Shown here: positions 32,582 to 42,263 of the stretch, one piece after another
How positions within the stretch are numbered: the first letter of the stretch is position 1
How the letters are laid out: each line of letters starts with the position of its first letter
NCBI GenBank assembly: GCA_900317635.1
Contig: ONHN01000001.1
Coordinates: 62,001-126,000 of the forward strand
Length of the DNA stretch: 64,000 bases
Reading direction: 5' to 3'
Source of the DNA: an uncultured Prevotellaceae bacterium
GTDB lineage: Bacteria > Bacteroidota > Bacteroidia > Bacteroidales > Bacteroidaceae
Program-made: the position numbers and the translations under genes
Notes under the pieces: generated by a model
What the model was told of the DNA's origin: nothing
Seen by the model: the letters and a program-made list of their open reading frames with translations, nothing else
Databases searched by the model: none

Positions 32582-34564
32582 ATGAAACACACCCTTCGCA
32601 AACATTTCAGCTTCCTCTTCACTGCCTGCTTCGCTCTGACAGCGATAAGCCAAACGACGAAGTTTGAGGTAGATGGTATTTACTATCAGACAACCTACAA
32701 CTCTTCGAGCAACGTTGAAGTAGTCGCTAACCCCAAGAGTGCCTACTCGGGCTATCTCACCATTCCCTCCACAGTCAGCCACGACGGTAAGCAGTATGAT
32801 GTTGTTGCTATCGGCAACCGCGCCATGGCTAACTGCACGGAGCTGAAGACGCTGGTTGTCGAAGAGGGTATCACCGCCGTGAACGACAGTGCGCTCTACC
32901 ACTGCACGGGGCTGCAACGCATCACGCTACCCACGACGCTAACGCGAATTGGTTACGTAGCGCTGAACGGCATCGGCGTGAAGAAGCTGCGCCTGCCAGC
33001 CTTTACGTCCTACTGCCTGCTTGAGACGCAAAGTATGGGCGACTGTCCCAACCTGACCGACCTCTACCTCGACGCGCCCAGCAGTAGGATTTTCACCTTC
33101 ACAAATGCCTACAATGCCCATCCTTTTATCGGCGGCAGTGGCGGCTTTGCCTATACGGCGGCAAAAGGCCACCCCGTCACGCTTCACCTCGTAGCCAACG
33201 CAACGGACTACGCAGACGAAATGCCATGGTCTTTGTTCGAAACCGTGAAATACGACAACCAGCCAGGCATCACCATTGTTGACACCGACCCGCTCACCTA
33301 CGAACTCACGTCAAACACCACCGCCTGTGTTGCCGCTTGTAATCCCAATGCCGAAGACGAAGTCTTCATTCCCGAAAGCGTAACGATTGAAGGCAAAAAC
33401 TACATCGTCACAAGCATAAAATCACGTGCATTAGCTAATGCTAAAATCAGTGATGCCGTTATGCCTAATACGCTTACCAATATAGGAGATTCTGCATTCT
33501 ACAATTGCGAGAACTTGCGTGATATCAATATCCCTAACTCCGTCACCGCAATTGGCTCCTACGCTTTTGCAGGCTGTGAAAAGGCAACGTCCCTCACGTT
33601 GGGCAATAGCGTGAAGAGCATTGGCCAGTATGCTTTCTATAACTGCCAGTACGTTGAAACGCTCCACATCCCCGCCTCAGTGATCAAGATTGGCGAAGCT
33701 GCTTTTGCATCCAACTACTACCTTTCAAGCATCACTGTTGACAAGGCCAACCCTGTCTATAGTTCGCCTAATGGCTGCAACGGCATCATCGAGACGGCCA
33801 CGAAGACGCTCATCGCGGCATGCTCCGACACTGAGCTTCCCAACGACCTGCTCCACATCGGCCCACGCGCCTATATGCAACTTTCTCTTGAAGAGCTCCA
33901 ACTCCCTGCCAGCGTACGCACCATTGGCGAATATGCTTTCTACGGAAGTAGCCTTCGTGGAATTGAACTTCCTGGGAACATAGAGCGCATAGGCAAGAGC
34001 GCGTTCGAGACAAGCTACCTCGTTGGCATCGACCTTCCTAACAAGGTGAAATTCATAGGCGAAAGAGCTTTCGCCAAGACGGTGCTTTTGTCCATCGTCT
34101 TCCCCAAGTCACTAACGGAAATCAGTGCTGGAGTGTGTGCCGACTGCTCCTACCTCATTGAAGCTAACATTCCCGCCACGGTGCGTAGCATCGGTGCTGG
34201 AGCTTTCGAGAACGTGCCGTTCCAGCAAGTATATGTCAACATTACCGATCCTTCGCAATGCCAAGCCCACGAAACATCCTTCAGCGGTTTGCCCAACGAC
34301 GCAACCCTCCACGTGCCAAGCGGAACAACCAACCTATACACGAACCTTGTGCCTTGGAGCTACTTTAAGCAAATTGTTGACGACGCACAGCCCTCAACCG
34401 AACCCGCCGACCTCAACGACGACGGCGACATCAACGTAGGCGACGTCACCACCCTCGTCAACGCCATCCTCGGCAAAAGTGGCGAAGGTGCCGACCTCAA
34501 CGACGACGGCAGCATCAACGTGGGCGACGTCACAACGCTCGTTAATATGATATTAGGAAAGTAA
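32582..34564 (+). CDS. BspA-type leucine-rich repeat surface protein with dockerin-like end
   Basis: From the ATG at 32582 (MKHTLRKHFSFLFTACFALT) the product has 660 residues. After the signal peptide come LRR_5-type repeats such as LTNIGDSAFYNCENLRDINI, VTAIGSYAFAGCEKATSLTL and VKSIGQYAFYNCQYVETLHI, the pattern of BspA and Treponema-like surface proteins. The last 60 residues contain two dockerin-type Ca-binding segments (LNDDGDINVGDVTTLVNAIL and LNDDGSINVGDVTTLVNMIL). No cohesin partner is visible in this window. It is probably exported and surface-bound. A terminator follows. Confidence 0.87.
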   Translation: MKHTLRKHFSFLFTACFALTAISQTTKFEVDGIYYQTTYNSSSNVEVVANPKSAYSGYLTIPSTVSHDGKQYDVVAIGNRAMANCTELKTLVVEEGITAVNDSALYHCTGLQRITLPTTLTRIGYVALNGIGVKKLRLPAFTSYCLLETQSMGDCPNLTDLYLDAPSSRIFTFTNAYNAHPFIGGSGGFAYTAAKGHPVTLHLVANATDYADEMPWSLFETVKYDNQPGITIVDTDPLTYELTSNTTACVAACNPNAEDEVFIPESVTIEGKNYIVTSIKSRALANAKISDAVMPNTLTNIGDSAFYNCENLRDINIPNSVTAIGSYAFAGCEKATSLTLGNSVKSIGQYAFYNCQYVETLHIPASVIKIGEAAFASNYYLSSITVDKANPVYSSPNGCNGIIETATKTLIAACSDTELPNDLLHIGPRAYMQLSLEELQLPASVRTIGEYAFYGSSLRGIELPGNIERIGKSAFETSYLVGIDLPNKVKFIGERAFAKTVLLSIVFPKSLTEISAGVCADCSYLIEANIPATVRSIGAGAFENVPFQQVYVNITDPSQCQAHETSFSGLPNDATLHVPSGTTNLYTNLVPWSYFKQIVDDAQPSTEPADLNDDGDINVGDVTTLVNAILGKSGEGADLNDDGSINVGDVTTLVNMILGK

Positions 34565-34583
34565 TAACACTTCTTAAGCAAGA

Positions 34584-34643
34584 GCTAAGCCCTGCGAGAA
34601 GGTGCCTACTATGTGGTACACTCTCGCAGGGCTTAGCTTTTTT
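34584..34643 (+). terminator. Intrinsic terminator of the BspA-like gene
   Basis: A 16-base stem (GCTAAGCCCTGCGAGA with TCTCGCAGGGCTTAGC) at 34584-34599 and 34622-34637 is followed by TTTTTTC. Confidence 0.85.
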
Positions 34644-34734
34644 CTTTGTTTCAACAAGTCTTCTTCCCTCAAAACAACATTTCTGCAAACTTTAGGCCAT
34701 TGTACGAACAAAAATGCGTAACTTCGCAGCGATT

Positions 34735-35202
34735 ATGCAACAACATAAAACAGCCATCTTCCCTGGCACCTTCGACCCCTTCACCGTAGGCCATGCCAAC
34801 ATTCTGAGTCGCGCGCTGCCTATGTTCGACCGCATTATTGTGGGCGTAGGCAAAAACGCGGGCAAGCACCCTTTGCTTTCGCCCGAAGAGCGCGTGGCGC
34901 GCATACGCCAGCTCTATGCCGACGAACCCCGCGTCAGCGTGGAGAGTTACGACAACCTCACCGTCGATTTTGCCCGACAAATGGGGGCACAATACATCCT
35001 GCGCGGCCTGCGCTCCGTGCGCGACTTCGAATACGAGCGCGACGTAGCAGCCATGAACCTCCGACTTGGCGGACTGGAAACCATCATGCTCTTCTGCGAT
35101 GCGCAGTATGCCAGCATCTCCTCCAGCGTCGTGCGCGAACTCATTGCCTACGGCCACGATGTCAGCGAATTTATCCCCTCAACCCCTCACAACCAACGAT
35201 GA
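34735..35202 (+). CDS. coaD: Phosphopantetheine adenylyltransferase
   Basis: CoaD catalyses the penultimate step of coenzyme A synthesis. The ATG at 34735 (MQQHKTAIFPGTFDPFTVGH) is used; the ATG at 34714 lies in the promoter-like leader TAACTTCG and is less likely. The 155-residue protein carries PGTFDPFTVGHANI (HxGH site), ILRGLRSVRDFEYE and the conserved ISSSVVRELIAYG. Its stop overlaps the next gene start by 4 bases. Confidence 0.93.
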   Translation: MQQHKTAIFPGTFDPFTVGHANILSRALPMFDRIIVGVGKNAGKHPLLSPEERVARIRQLYADEPRVSVESYDNLTVDFARQMGAQYILRGLRSVRDFEYERDVAAMNLRLGGLETIMLFCDAQYASISSSVVRELIAYGHDVSEFIPSTPHNQR

Positions 35203-36797
35203 AACAATTCACTCTATACTCCCTCCTCTTGCTTTCGCTCGTCCTCGCGCGCCCCGCCGCCGCACAAGGCTGGGACGAGTTCGACACCGAAAGCCTGCGC
35301 AAGTTGCAAATAGCGCAAATGGCCATCACGAGCCTCTACGTTGACACCGTCAACCAAAAGAAACTGGCCGAAGATGCCATTCGCGGCATGCTGAAAGAGC
35401 TCGACCCACATTCCACCTACAGCAACCCCGAAGAAACGAAGAAACTCACCGAACCTCTCGAAGGCAACTTCGAAGGCATCGGCATACAGTTTAACATGCT
35501 CAGCGACACGCTCGTTGTCATTCAAACCATAACGAAGGGTCCCAGCGAGAAGGTGGGCATCCTCGCTGGCGACCGCATCACAACCGTCGATGGCGAACCC
35601 ATTGCTGGCGTGAAGATGAGTCGCGACACCATCATGAAGAAGCTGCGCGGACCGAAAGACACGAAAGTGAAGCTGGAAGTGGTGCGGCGCGGTGCGAAAA
35701 AGCCGTTGCACTTCACCGTCGTTCGCGACAAGATCCCCCTCAACACGCTCGACGCCGCCTACATTGCCTCGCCTGGCATAGGCTACGTCCACCTCGACCG
35801 CTTCGGAGCCACCACGGGTCAAGAGTTGCACGATGCCATCAAAAAACTGAAGGAGCAAGGTGCGCACGACCTCATCCTCGACTTGCAAATGAACGGCGGG
35901 GGCTACATGGGTGCCGCAGAGACCGTGGCCAGCGAGTTCCTCTCGCAGGGAAAACTCGTAGTCTATACCGAAGGCCGCTCCCAACAGCGCCAAACGCTCT
36001 GCGCCGAAGCGGGTGGACTGATGCTCGAGGGTAAGGTGGCGGTTCTCGTTGACGAATACACGGCCTCGGCTGCCGAGATCGTAGCCGGTGCCATTCAGGA
36101 CCACGACCGCGGCCCCATCATTGGACGCCGCACCTTCGGCAAAGGCCTCGTGCAACGTCCCGTACCCCTACCCGACGGCTCAATGATCCGCCTCACAACG
36201 GCCCACTACTTCACCCCCTCGGGCCGCTGCATACAGAAACCCTACGTCAAAGGGCAGAAAGAGCAGTACGAAGAAGACCTTGAAAACCGCTATAAGCACG
36301 GCGAGCTTGTCAGCATCGACAGCATCCACCTCGACTCCACCAAGGTGTATCGTACCCTCGTTGAAGGTCGCACCGTCTATGGCGGCGGCGGCATCATGCC
36401 CGACATCTTCGTTCCGCTCGACACAACGCGCCTCACGAAGTTCTACACCGCCCTACGCCGCAACAACCTCATCAACGACCACTCCCTGCGCTTCATTGAC
36501 CAACACCGCAAGCAGATAAAGGCTGAGTGGACTGACGTGAACGACTTCATCAGTCGCTACGAAGTGCCCGCCGCACTGACCGACAGTCTCCTGGCCGAGG
36601 CCGAGCGCAAAGGCATTCGTCCAGCCGACGAGGCCGAACTGCAAAAGACGCTCCCCGACCTACGCTTCACGCTTAAGAGCCTCATCATCTACGACATCTG
36701 GGACCGCAACGAATACTTCCTCTTTGTCAACCGCCGTAGCGACATCTACCGCCGTGCGCTAAAAGTCCTCGGCGGCGAACTTCCTCCAAGAGTATAA
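35199..36797 (+). CDS. S41 family carboxyl-terminal processing peptidase
   Basis: The 532-residue protein has a signal peptide (about residues 1-22, ending PAAAQ). A PDZ domain follows (GIGIQFNMLSDTLVVIQTIT, then GILAGDRITTVDGEPIAG) and the S41 core. The catalytic Ser290 is in DEYTASAAEIVAGA and Lys315 in RTFGKGLVQ, with the expected 25-residue spacing. The C-terminus has an extra helical region. It is translationally coupled to coaD and lies 9 bases upstream of the M6 protease gene. It acts in the periplasm; its substrate is unknown. Confidence 0.92.
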   Translation: MKQFTLYSLLLLSLVLARPAAAQGWDEFDTESLRKLQIAQMAITSLYVDTVNQKKLAEDAIRGMLKELDPHSTYSNPEETKKLTEPLEGNFEGIGIQFNMLSDTLVVIQTITKGPSEKVGILAGDRITTVDGEPIAGVKMSRDTIMKKLRGPKDTKVKLEVVRRGAKKPLHFTVVRDKIPLNTLDAAYIASPGIGYVHLDRFGATTGQELHDAIKKLKEQGAHDLILDLQMNGGGYMGAAETVASEFLSQGKLVVYTEGRSQQRQTLCAEAGGLMLEGKVAVLVDEYTASAAEIVAGAIQDHDRGPIIGRRTFGKGLVQRPVPLPDGSMIRLTTAHYFTPSGRCIQKPYVKGQKEQYEEDLENRYKHGELVSIDSIHLDSTKVYRTLVEGRTVYGGGGIMPDIFVPLDTTRLTKFYTALRRNNLINDHSLRFIDQHRKQIKAEWTDVNDFISRYEVPAALTDSLLAEAERKGIRPADEAELQKTLPDLRFTLKSLIIYDIWDRNEYFLFVNRRSDIYRRALKVLGGELPPRV

Positions 36798-36806
36798 GCA
36801 AGCCCT

Positions 36807-39407
36807 ATGAACCGCCGCATTGTCCTTACGCTCATCTTTATTGCAGGGTGCTTGCAGCTCCTTGCCGTTCCGCCCCTGCGCCGTCCCTTGGTGCATAAGC
36901 AACCCGATGGCACACGCCTGACGCTTTTCCGCGAGCATGCCGACGACTTCATCTTCTACACCACGACCGACGGTCTGACGCTGCTGCGCGACGACAGCGG
37001 TACGTTCCGCTATGCCTCGCTCCTCGGCGGCACGCTGAAACCCACGGGGCCTATAGCCCACGACCCTGCGCAGCGCAGTGCGGGCGAGCAACACTATGCT
37101 GAAACGCGCGCCGTAGGGAGCCAAGAGGCCTTCGATGCCCTCTCGGCTGATGCCCAACGTCGCCTACCCCGCCGCGCCTTTACCCCTACGGGCAGCAACG
37201 GACAAGGCATCTACGGGCAGACGGGGCCAGGCGTTGTCAACAGCATCGGCACGCACCGCATACCCGTCCTCATGGTGGAATTTGCCGACAAGACATTCCA
37301 GCCCTCCACGACGCCTGAACTCCTTACGCGCATCTTCAACGAAGAAGACTACACCGACGCGTACGGCAGCGTGGGCAGCGTGGCCGACTATTTTCGTCAA
37401 TCGAGCCACGGCCTCTTCAACCCAACGTTCGATGTCGTAGGGAAAGTGGTCCTCGACAGCAGCTACGTCTATTACGGGCAAGACAGAGGGACAAGCATCG
37501 ACCCCAACATCCTGCAGCTCTACGCCCACGCCCTCACGAAAGCCTTCGCACAGGACATCGACTTCACGCCATACATTGAGGCCGATCGTGGGGGCGTGCC
37601 CCTCATCTGCTTTATCTATGCTGGGCAGAGCGAGGCCAACTCCTTCGAAGCGGGGAGCGAAGACTACATCTGGCCGCAGTTCCGCGCACAAAGTGCCACG
37701 TTCACTGCCAACGACAGCCTGCACACCCCCATCCGCTTCAACTCCTACTTCGTTGGCAACGAAATAGCTTACGACTACACCCAACTCGAAGACAAAACCC
37801 TCGTCACGACGGGCGAACCCCGCATCGACGGGCAAGGCACCTTCATCCACGAGTTCAGCCACGCCCTCGGCCTGCCCGACTTCTACCGCACCAGCGGCAG
37901 CGACAACGTCGTGCGCATGGGCTCGCGCTCCATTATGGACTATGGTATGTACTTCAAAGACGGCTATGCTCCCGTGGGCTATACAGCCTACGAGCGCAAC
38001 GTGATGGGCTGGGAACGCCTGACGGAGCTCACCGAAGCGGGCACTTATACGCTCACGTCGCTGGCCAGCGGCGGCAACGAGAGTTTCGTCGTCTATAACG
38101 ATAAGAACCGAAACGAATACTACATTCTTGAAAACTGTCAGCGCAGTACGTTCTATCCCGTTGGCTTTGGCCACGGCCTCTTCGTTATGCACGTTGATTA
38201 CGACACCACGGCCTGGCGATACAACCGCCCCAACAACGATCCCTCGCACCTGCGCATGACCTTTATCCCTGCCGACGGTGCCCGCACCGACAAGTATAAG
38301 CTACAGGCACAAAAGGAGTTTAAGGGCGACCCCTTCCCAGGTACGTCGAAGGTTGATTCGCTCACCGACCTCTCCTCGCCCCGCGCCGAGGTCTATACTG
38401 GCACGTCGATGCGCAAGCCGCTCTACAACATCACCGAAACGGGCACCACCATCTCCTTCGACTACCTCCTAACGCCGCAGCTCTATGCCGACCGCCGTGC
38501 GGCCATCGCCACCGCCTTGCAAGAGCGCACCGATGTCGTCTTCGGCCTCTCGGCTGCCAACATGGCACAGGCACAAGCGCAGTTCAATGCAGCCGAAAGC
38601 TATACCGACATCTTCAACCTCTACAACTTCATTGACGACAGCCGCCGCCCCCTCACAACGGGCTACTACCGTCTCGTCAATGCCGCCACGGGTAACGCCC
38701 TTGCGGCCACCGCCGAGGGGCTGCCCACCTGCACTACGGCTGAAGCGGCTGCCACGTCGGACCTCGGCACTATAATATATATATTGTATAGCGATGCTAA
38801 CGACGCTACACGTATCTCCGCGCAAGGCCTCAGCCTCGCCGCGCTGTCGGCAGGCACGTCGCCCGCCTTTGGCGAAGCGGCCCTGTTCAGCATCGCCCGT
38901 TGCAGCGGCAGTAAAGCGCAAATCCGTAGCGGCGCACTGCTTTCCGATGCTGGCGGCACGCTCGAAGCCACGGCCTCCACAGCGGCCAGCACCGATGCCC
39001 AACGTTGGTACCTCGTGCCTGCTACGCAAGCCGACATTACTCTCACCAACGCGGGCGACATAACGATGCGCGCGCTCTACCTGCCCTTCTCCATCACGCT
39101 GCCCGAAGGCGTGAAGGCCTATGTGCTGACAACCAATAGCGAAACCGAGCCCTATACCTTCACACCGCTCGCCGCTAACGTGCCCGCCGCCACGCCCCTG
39201 CTGCTTATTGACGAAAACGCCAACGCGTCGCTTTCGCTCTCCATCCCTACCGCAGCGCCCGAAGCGGTCAGCTCTGCCAACCTGCTGCAAGGCACCTTCC
39301 TACCGCAACCCACCGCCAACGCCCTGCGCCTAACGTGGAGCCACGGCCTGCCTGCCTTAATGCCAGCGGTAGGTCTGCCCGCCAACTCCAGCTTCATTGC
39401 ACAATAA
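36807..39407 (+). CDS. M6-like secreted metalloprotease
   Basis: The 866-residue protein has a signal peptide (MNRRIVLTLIFIAGCLQLLA) and a propeptide-like region. The zinc motif HEFSHALGLPDFY has His348, Glu349 and His352, matching HExxHxxGxxD of the M6 and immune-inhibitor-A class. A later SRSIMDYGMYFKDGYAP resembles the Met-turn region. The C-terminal 300 residues look like beta-rich repeats. It follows the S41 protease gene after 9 bases. No Por-type C-terminal sorting motif is obvious. It is probably a secreted protease with extracellular or outer-membrane targets. Confidence 0.85.
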   Translation: MNRRIVLTLIFIAGCLQLLAVPPLRRPLVHKQPDGTRLTLFREHADDFIFYTTTDGLTLLRDDSGTFRYASLLGGTLKPTGPIAHDPAQRSAGEQHYAETRAVGSQEAFDALSADAQRRLPRRAFTPTGSNGQGIYGQTGPGVVNSIGTHRIPVLMVEFADKTFQPSTTPELLTRIFNEEDYTDAYGSVGSVADYFRQSSHGLFNPTFDVVGKVVLDSSYVYYGQDRGTSIDPNILQLYAHALTKAFAQDIDFTPYIEADRGGVPLICFIYAGQSEANSFEAGSEDYIWPQFRAQSATFTANDSLHTPIRFNSYFVGNEIAYDYTQLEDKTLVTTGEPRIDGQGTFIHEFSHALGLPDFYRTSGSDNVVRMGSRSIMDYGMYFKDGYAPVGYTAYERNVMGWERLTELTEAGTYTLTSLASGGNESFVVYNDKNRNEYYILENCQRSTFYPVGFGHGLFVMHVDYDTTAWRYNRPNNDPSHLRMTFIPADGARTDKYKLQAQKEFKGDPFPGTSKVDSLTDLSSPRAEVYTGTSMRKPLYNITETGTTISFDYLLTPQLYADRRAAIATALQERTDVVFGLSAANMAQAQAQFNAAESYTDIFNLYNFIDDSRRPLTTGYYRLVNAATGNALAATAEGLPTCTTAEAAATSDLGTIIYILYSDANDATRISAQGLSLAALSAGTSPAFGEAALFSIARCSGSKAQIRSGALLSDAGGTLEATASTAASTDAQRWYLVPATQADITLTNAGDITMRALYLPFSITLPEGVKAYVLTTNSETEPYTFTPLAANVPAATPLLLIDENANASLSLSIPTAAPEAVSSANLLQGTFLPQPTANALRLTWSHGLPALMPAVGLPANSSFIAQ

Positions 39408-39408
39408 A

Positions 39409-39657
39409 GGGCTGTTCTATAAATTAGGCTTGAATGAGTTTTGAGCTATTATGGAGCAGGTTTCGTATTATGTTCGCAGCCGCGTAGCGAGCTACGTGGC
39501 AAGAAGTTAATGCGAAAGATGCCCATAAGAGCAAAACGTTCGGTGCAAGGTGAATGCAAAGAGAAATATTTCTCTTTGCTGAACCGCAGCCCGAAAGTCT
39601 AATAAGAAAGCACCAAGCCCAATCGAATAGTGAATTTCCTAATTTATAGAACACCAC
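39409..39657. mobile_element. MITE-like element with 16-bp terminal inverted repeats
   Basis: TGTTCTATAAATTAGG at 39413-39428 is exactly inverted at 39638-39653. Flanking TAAA at 39405-39408 and 39658-39661 would be a 4-base target duplication, with the left copy including the stop codon of the M6 gene. The interior has no transposase gene, a 24-base perfect palindrome at 39556-39579 (GCAAAGAGAAAT centre), and a short GTAGC/GCTAC hairpin. It is most likely a non-autonomous element whose transposase lies elsewhere. It supplies the whole interval between the M6 protease and nadE. Confidence 0.75.
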
Positions 39658-39679
39658 TAAAACACCTTTCAACCATACT

Positions 39680-41653
39680 ATGGACGGATACATCAAAGTG
39701 GCGGCTGCCGTGCCCAACGTCTGCGTGGCCGATGCCGCAACCAACACACAGCGCATAGAAAACCTCCTCTTGCAAGCCGAAGCGGCTGGCGCGCAAGTGG
39801 TATGTTTCCCCGAACTTTCCATCACGGGCTACACCTGCCAAGACCTCTTCCAGCAACGCCTCTTGCTGGAAGATGCCGAAACGTCCGTGCTGAAACTCCT
39901 TGAGCTTAGCCGCAGTATGCAGGCTGTCTGCCTCGTCGGACTGCCTGTCAGCAATGGCGGTATGCTCCTCAACAGCGCGGCTGTCATCCAGGGCGGTAAA
40001 ATCTTCGGCCTCGTTCCCAAGACCTACATTCCCAACTACAAAGAGTTTTACGAAGCACGCTGGTTCAGCAGTGCCACGCGCGTGGCTCCCGACACCTCCG
40101 TGCGCCTCTGCGGACAGAACGTCCCGCTAAGTGCCAACCTGCTGTTCCGCACGCCCAACTTCACCTTCGGCATCGAAGTGTGCGAAGACCTCTGGGCCAC
40201 TGTCCCGCCCAGCTCACGCCTCTCGCTCGAAGGAGCCGACATCATCTTCAACCTCAGTGCCAGCAACGAACTCTGCGGCAAACACGACTACCTGCGTTCG
40301 CTCGTCCTCTCGCAAAGTGCGCGCTGCCTCAGCGGCTACGTCTATGCGGGCAGCGGCATGGGCGAAAGTTCGCAAGACACCGTCTATAGCGGTCTGGCCT
40401 TTATTGCCGAAAACGGACAAATGGTCTGCGAAGGCGAACGCTTCTTAATGAAAGAGCAACTCATCGTCTCGGAAATCGACATTGACTACCTGCGAACGCA
40501 ACGCCTCGTCAACACGACCTTTGCCTCCGCGCAGGACATGGCACGGCAACACAGCGATGCCTTCACGACGTGCCGCTTCATCGACATGCCTGAGATTGAA
40601 GTGCCCCTTGAACGCCAAACGCCTGTCCGCCCCGTCGATGCCCTACCCTTCGTTCCACAAGGTCCGCAGCTCGACGAGCGATGCGAAGAAATTCTCTGCA
40701 TCCAGAGCCACGCCCTGGCGCGCCGTCTAAGCCACATCGGCTGCAAAAAGGCAGTCATCGGCATCAGCGGCGGCCTCGACTCCACCCTCGCACTACTTGT
40801 CACCGTCAATGCCTTCGACTGCCTCGGACTCGACCGTCGTGGCATCGTCGGTATCACCATGCCAGGCTTCGGCACCACCGACCGCACCTATCACAACGCC
40901 CTCGACCTAATGAAGCAACTGGGCATCACCATGCGCGAAATCAGCATCCGCGACGCCTGCCTGCAACACTTTCGTGACCTCGGCATGGACCCCACTCAGC
41001 ACGACACGACCTACGAAAACGCACAAGCGCGCGAACGCACACAGATACTCATGGACGCTGCCGGACAAGAGGGGGGCATCGTCATCGGAACGGGCGACCT
41101 CAGCGAGCTGGCTCTGGGCTGGTGCACCTACAACGGCGACCACATGTCCATGTACGGCGTCAACGCCTCCGTGCCGAAAACCCTGGTGCGCCACCTCGTG
41201 CGCTTCGTGGCCACCCACGCCGAAGAGGAGGCTATACGCACCACACTGCTCGACATTGCCGCCACGCCCATCAGTCCCGAACTCCTACCGCCCGACGCCG
41301 AAGGCAACATCAGCCAGCGCACCGAAGACCTCGTGGGTCCCTACGAACTCCACGACTTCTTCCTTTTCCACACCCTGCGCAACGCCTTCCCTCCAGCCAA
41401 AGTCTATCGGCTCGCCCTACGCGCATTCGACGGCCATCGCAGCGATGTTCCGTCGCTCGACGCAAAGACCATACTCCATTGGTTGCAAACGTTCTACCGC
41501 CGTTTCTTCAGTCAGCAATTCAAACGTAGCTGCATGCCCGATGGCCCCAAAGTGGGTAGCGTCTCGCTCAGTCCGCGCGGCGACTGGCGCATGCCCTCCG
41601 ACGCGCAAGCTGCCGCTTGGCTGCGCGAATATGAAAATCTTGCAACGGAATAA
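39680..41653 (+). CDS. nadE: Glutamine-dependent NAD+ synthase
   Basis: The 657-residue protein fuses an N-terminal glutaminase of the nitrilase fold to a C-terminal synthase. The glutaminase shows CFPELSITGYTCQDLF with the catalytic Glu, LVPKTYIPNYKEFYEARWFS with Lys and GIEVCEDLWA with Cys. The synthase shows IGISGGLDSTLALL, a PP-loop, and GTGDLSELALGWCTYNGDHM. It makes NAD+ from nicotinic acid adenine dinucleotide in the cytoplasm. Length and order are normal for the glutamine-using form. Confidence 0.95.
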   Translation: MDGYIKVAAAVPNVCVADAATNTQRIENLLLQAEAAGAQVVCFPELSITGYTCQDLFQQRLLLEDAETSVLKLLELSRSMQAVCLVGLPVSNGGMLLNSAAVIQGGKIFGLVPKTYIPNYKEFYEARWFSSATRVAPDTSVRLCGQNVPLSANLLFRTPNFTFGIEVCEDLWATVPPSSRLSLEGADIIFNLSASNELCGKHDYLRSLVLSQSARCLSGYVYAGSGMGESSQDTVYSGLAFIAENGQMVCEGERFLMKEQLIVSEIDIDYLRTQRLVNTTFASAQDMARQHSDAFTTCRFIDMPEIEVPLERQTPVRPVDALPFVPQGPQLDERCEEILCIQSHALARRLSHIGCKKAVIGISGGLDSTLALLVTVNAFDCLGLDRRGIVGITMPGFGTTDRTYHNALDLMKQLGITMREISIRDACLQHFRDLGMDPTQHDTTYENAQARERTQILMDAAGQEGGIVIGTGDLSELALGWCTYNGDHMSMYGVNASVPKTLVRHLVRFVATHAEEEAIRTTLLDIAATPISPELLPPDAEGNISQRTEDLVGPYELHDFFLFHTLRNAFPPAKVYRLALRAFDGHRSDVPSLDAKTILHWLQTFYRRFFSQQFKRSCMPDGPKVGSVSLSPRGDWRMPSDAQAAAWLREYENLATE

Positions 41654-41668
41654 GCCCCAAGCCTTCAG

Positions 41669-42202
41669 ATGAAACACGTCCTCTTAACCTCCCTTCTACT
41701 CCTCTGCTGCCTCACGACCGCCCGGGCGCAACGCCAACCCACGTTCTTCGCTCGCGTCGTGGCCGAAAAGCCCAACGTCATCTTGGGCGACAGCACGCTT
41801 GTCAGCATCCTCGTCTATTCCGATGCCGAGTTCCAAAGCGTCAGTTGCAAGACCAAAACCCTACGGCTGCGCGGGGCCGATGTCCACCGCCGTAGCGTCG
41901 ACCGCATGCGCGGGACGGGCCGCACTGTCTATGGCGGACGCGTGTGGAACACCATGCTGTGGGCGCAATACATGGTCAGCTCCAGCAAACTGGGCGACAT
42001 CAAGATACCCGAGATGAAGTTCACGGCCACCCTCCGCCTCTACGACCGCCCCGCCGACCCCTTCGACGACTTCTTTGGTCGCCGCCGCACCTATCGCGAC
42101 GTAGAAGTGAAAGCCGTGAGCGAAGAGGCGAAAATCACCTTCGTCGAGAAACCCCGCAAAACAACCCGCGAACTCCTGCAAGGCCACGGCCACGTGTTGT
42201 GA
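41669..42202 (+). CDS. BatD-like exported protein, N-terminal domain only
   Basis: The 177-residue protein has a signal peptide (MKHVLLTSLLLLCCLTTARA then Q). The body starts TFFARVVAEKPNVILGDSTL, followed by AEFQSVSCKTKTLRL, and contains LGDIKIPEMKFTATLRLYDR; this resembles the first domain of BatD. Full BatD proteins are over 500 residues, so this is a short stand-alone version, seen in some Bacteroidales. It starts 15 bases after nadE. No other bat genes are here. Function unknown, possibly envelope stress. Confidence 0.6.
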   Translation: MKHVLLTSLLLLCCLTTARAQRQPTFFARVVAEKPNVILGDSTLVSILVYSDAEFQSVSCKTKTLRLRGADVHRRSVDRMRGTGRTVYGGRVWNTMLWAQYMVSSSKLGDIKIPEMKFTATLRLYDRPADPFDDFFGRRRTYRDVEVKAVSEEAKITFVEKPRKTTRELLQGHGHVL

Positions 42203-42263
42203 CAGAACAACGTCGCTTATAACTTGCGGAACTTACATAAGTGATAAAAACATTTGAAAATAT

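Noticed and set aside
37164-38249. A 361-codon antisense frame within the M6 protease gene.
   Set aside because: The sense strand carries the HExxHxxGxxD site and signal peptide; the antisense frame has no domain.
39424-39825. Antisense frame across the MITE.
   Set aside because: The frame spans the element border and nadE start; no transposase motif is seen.
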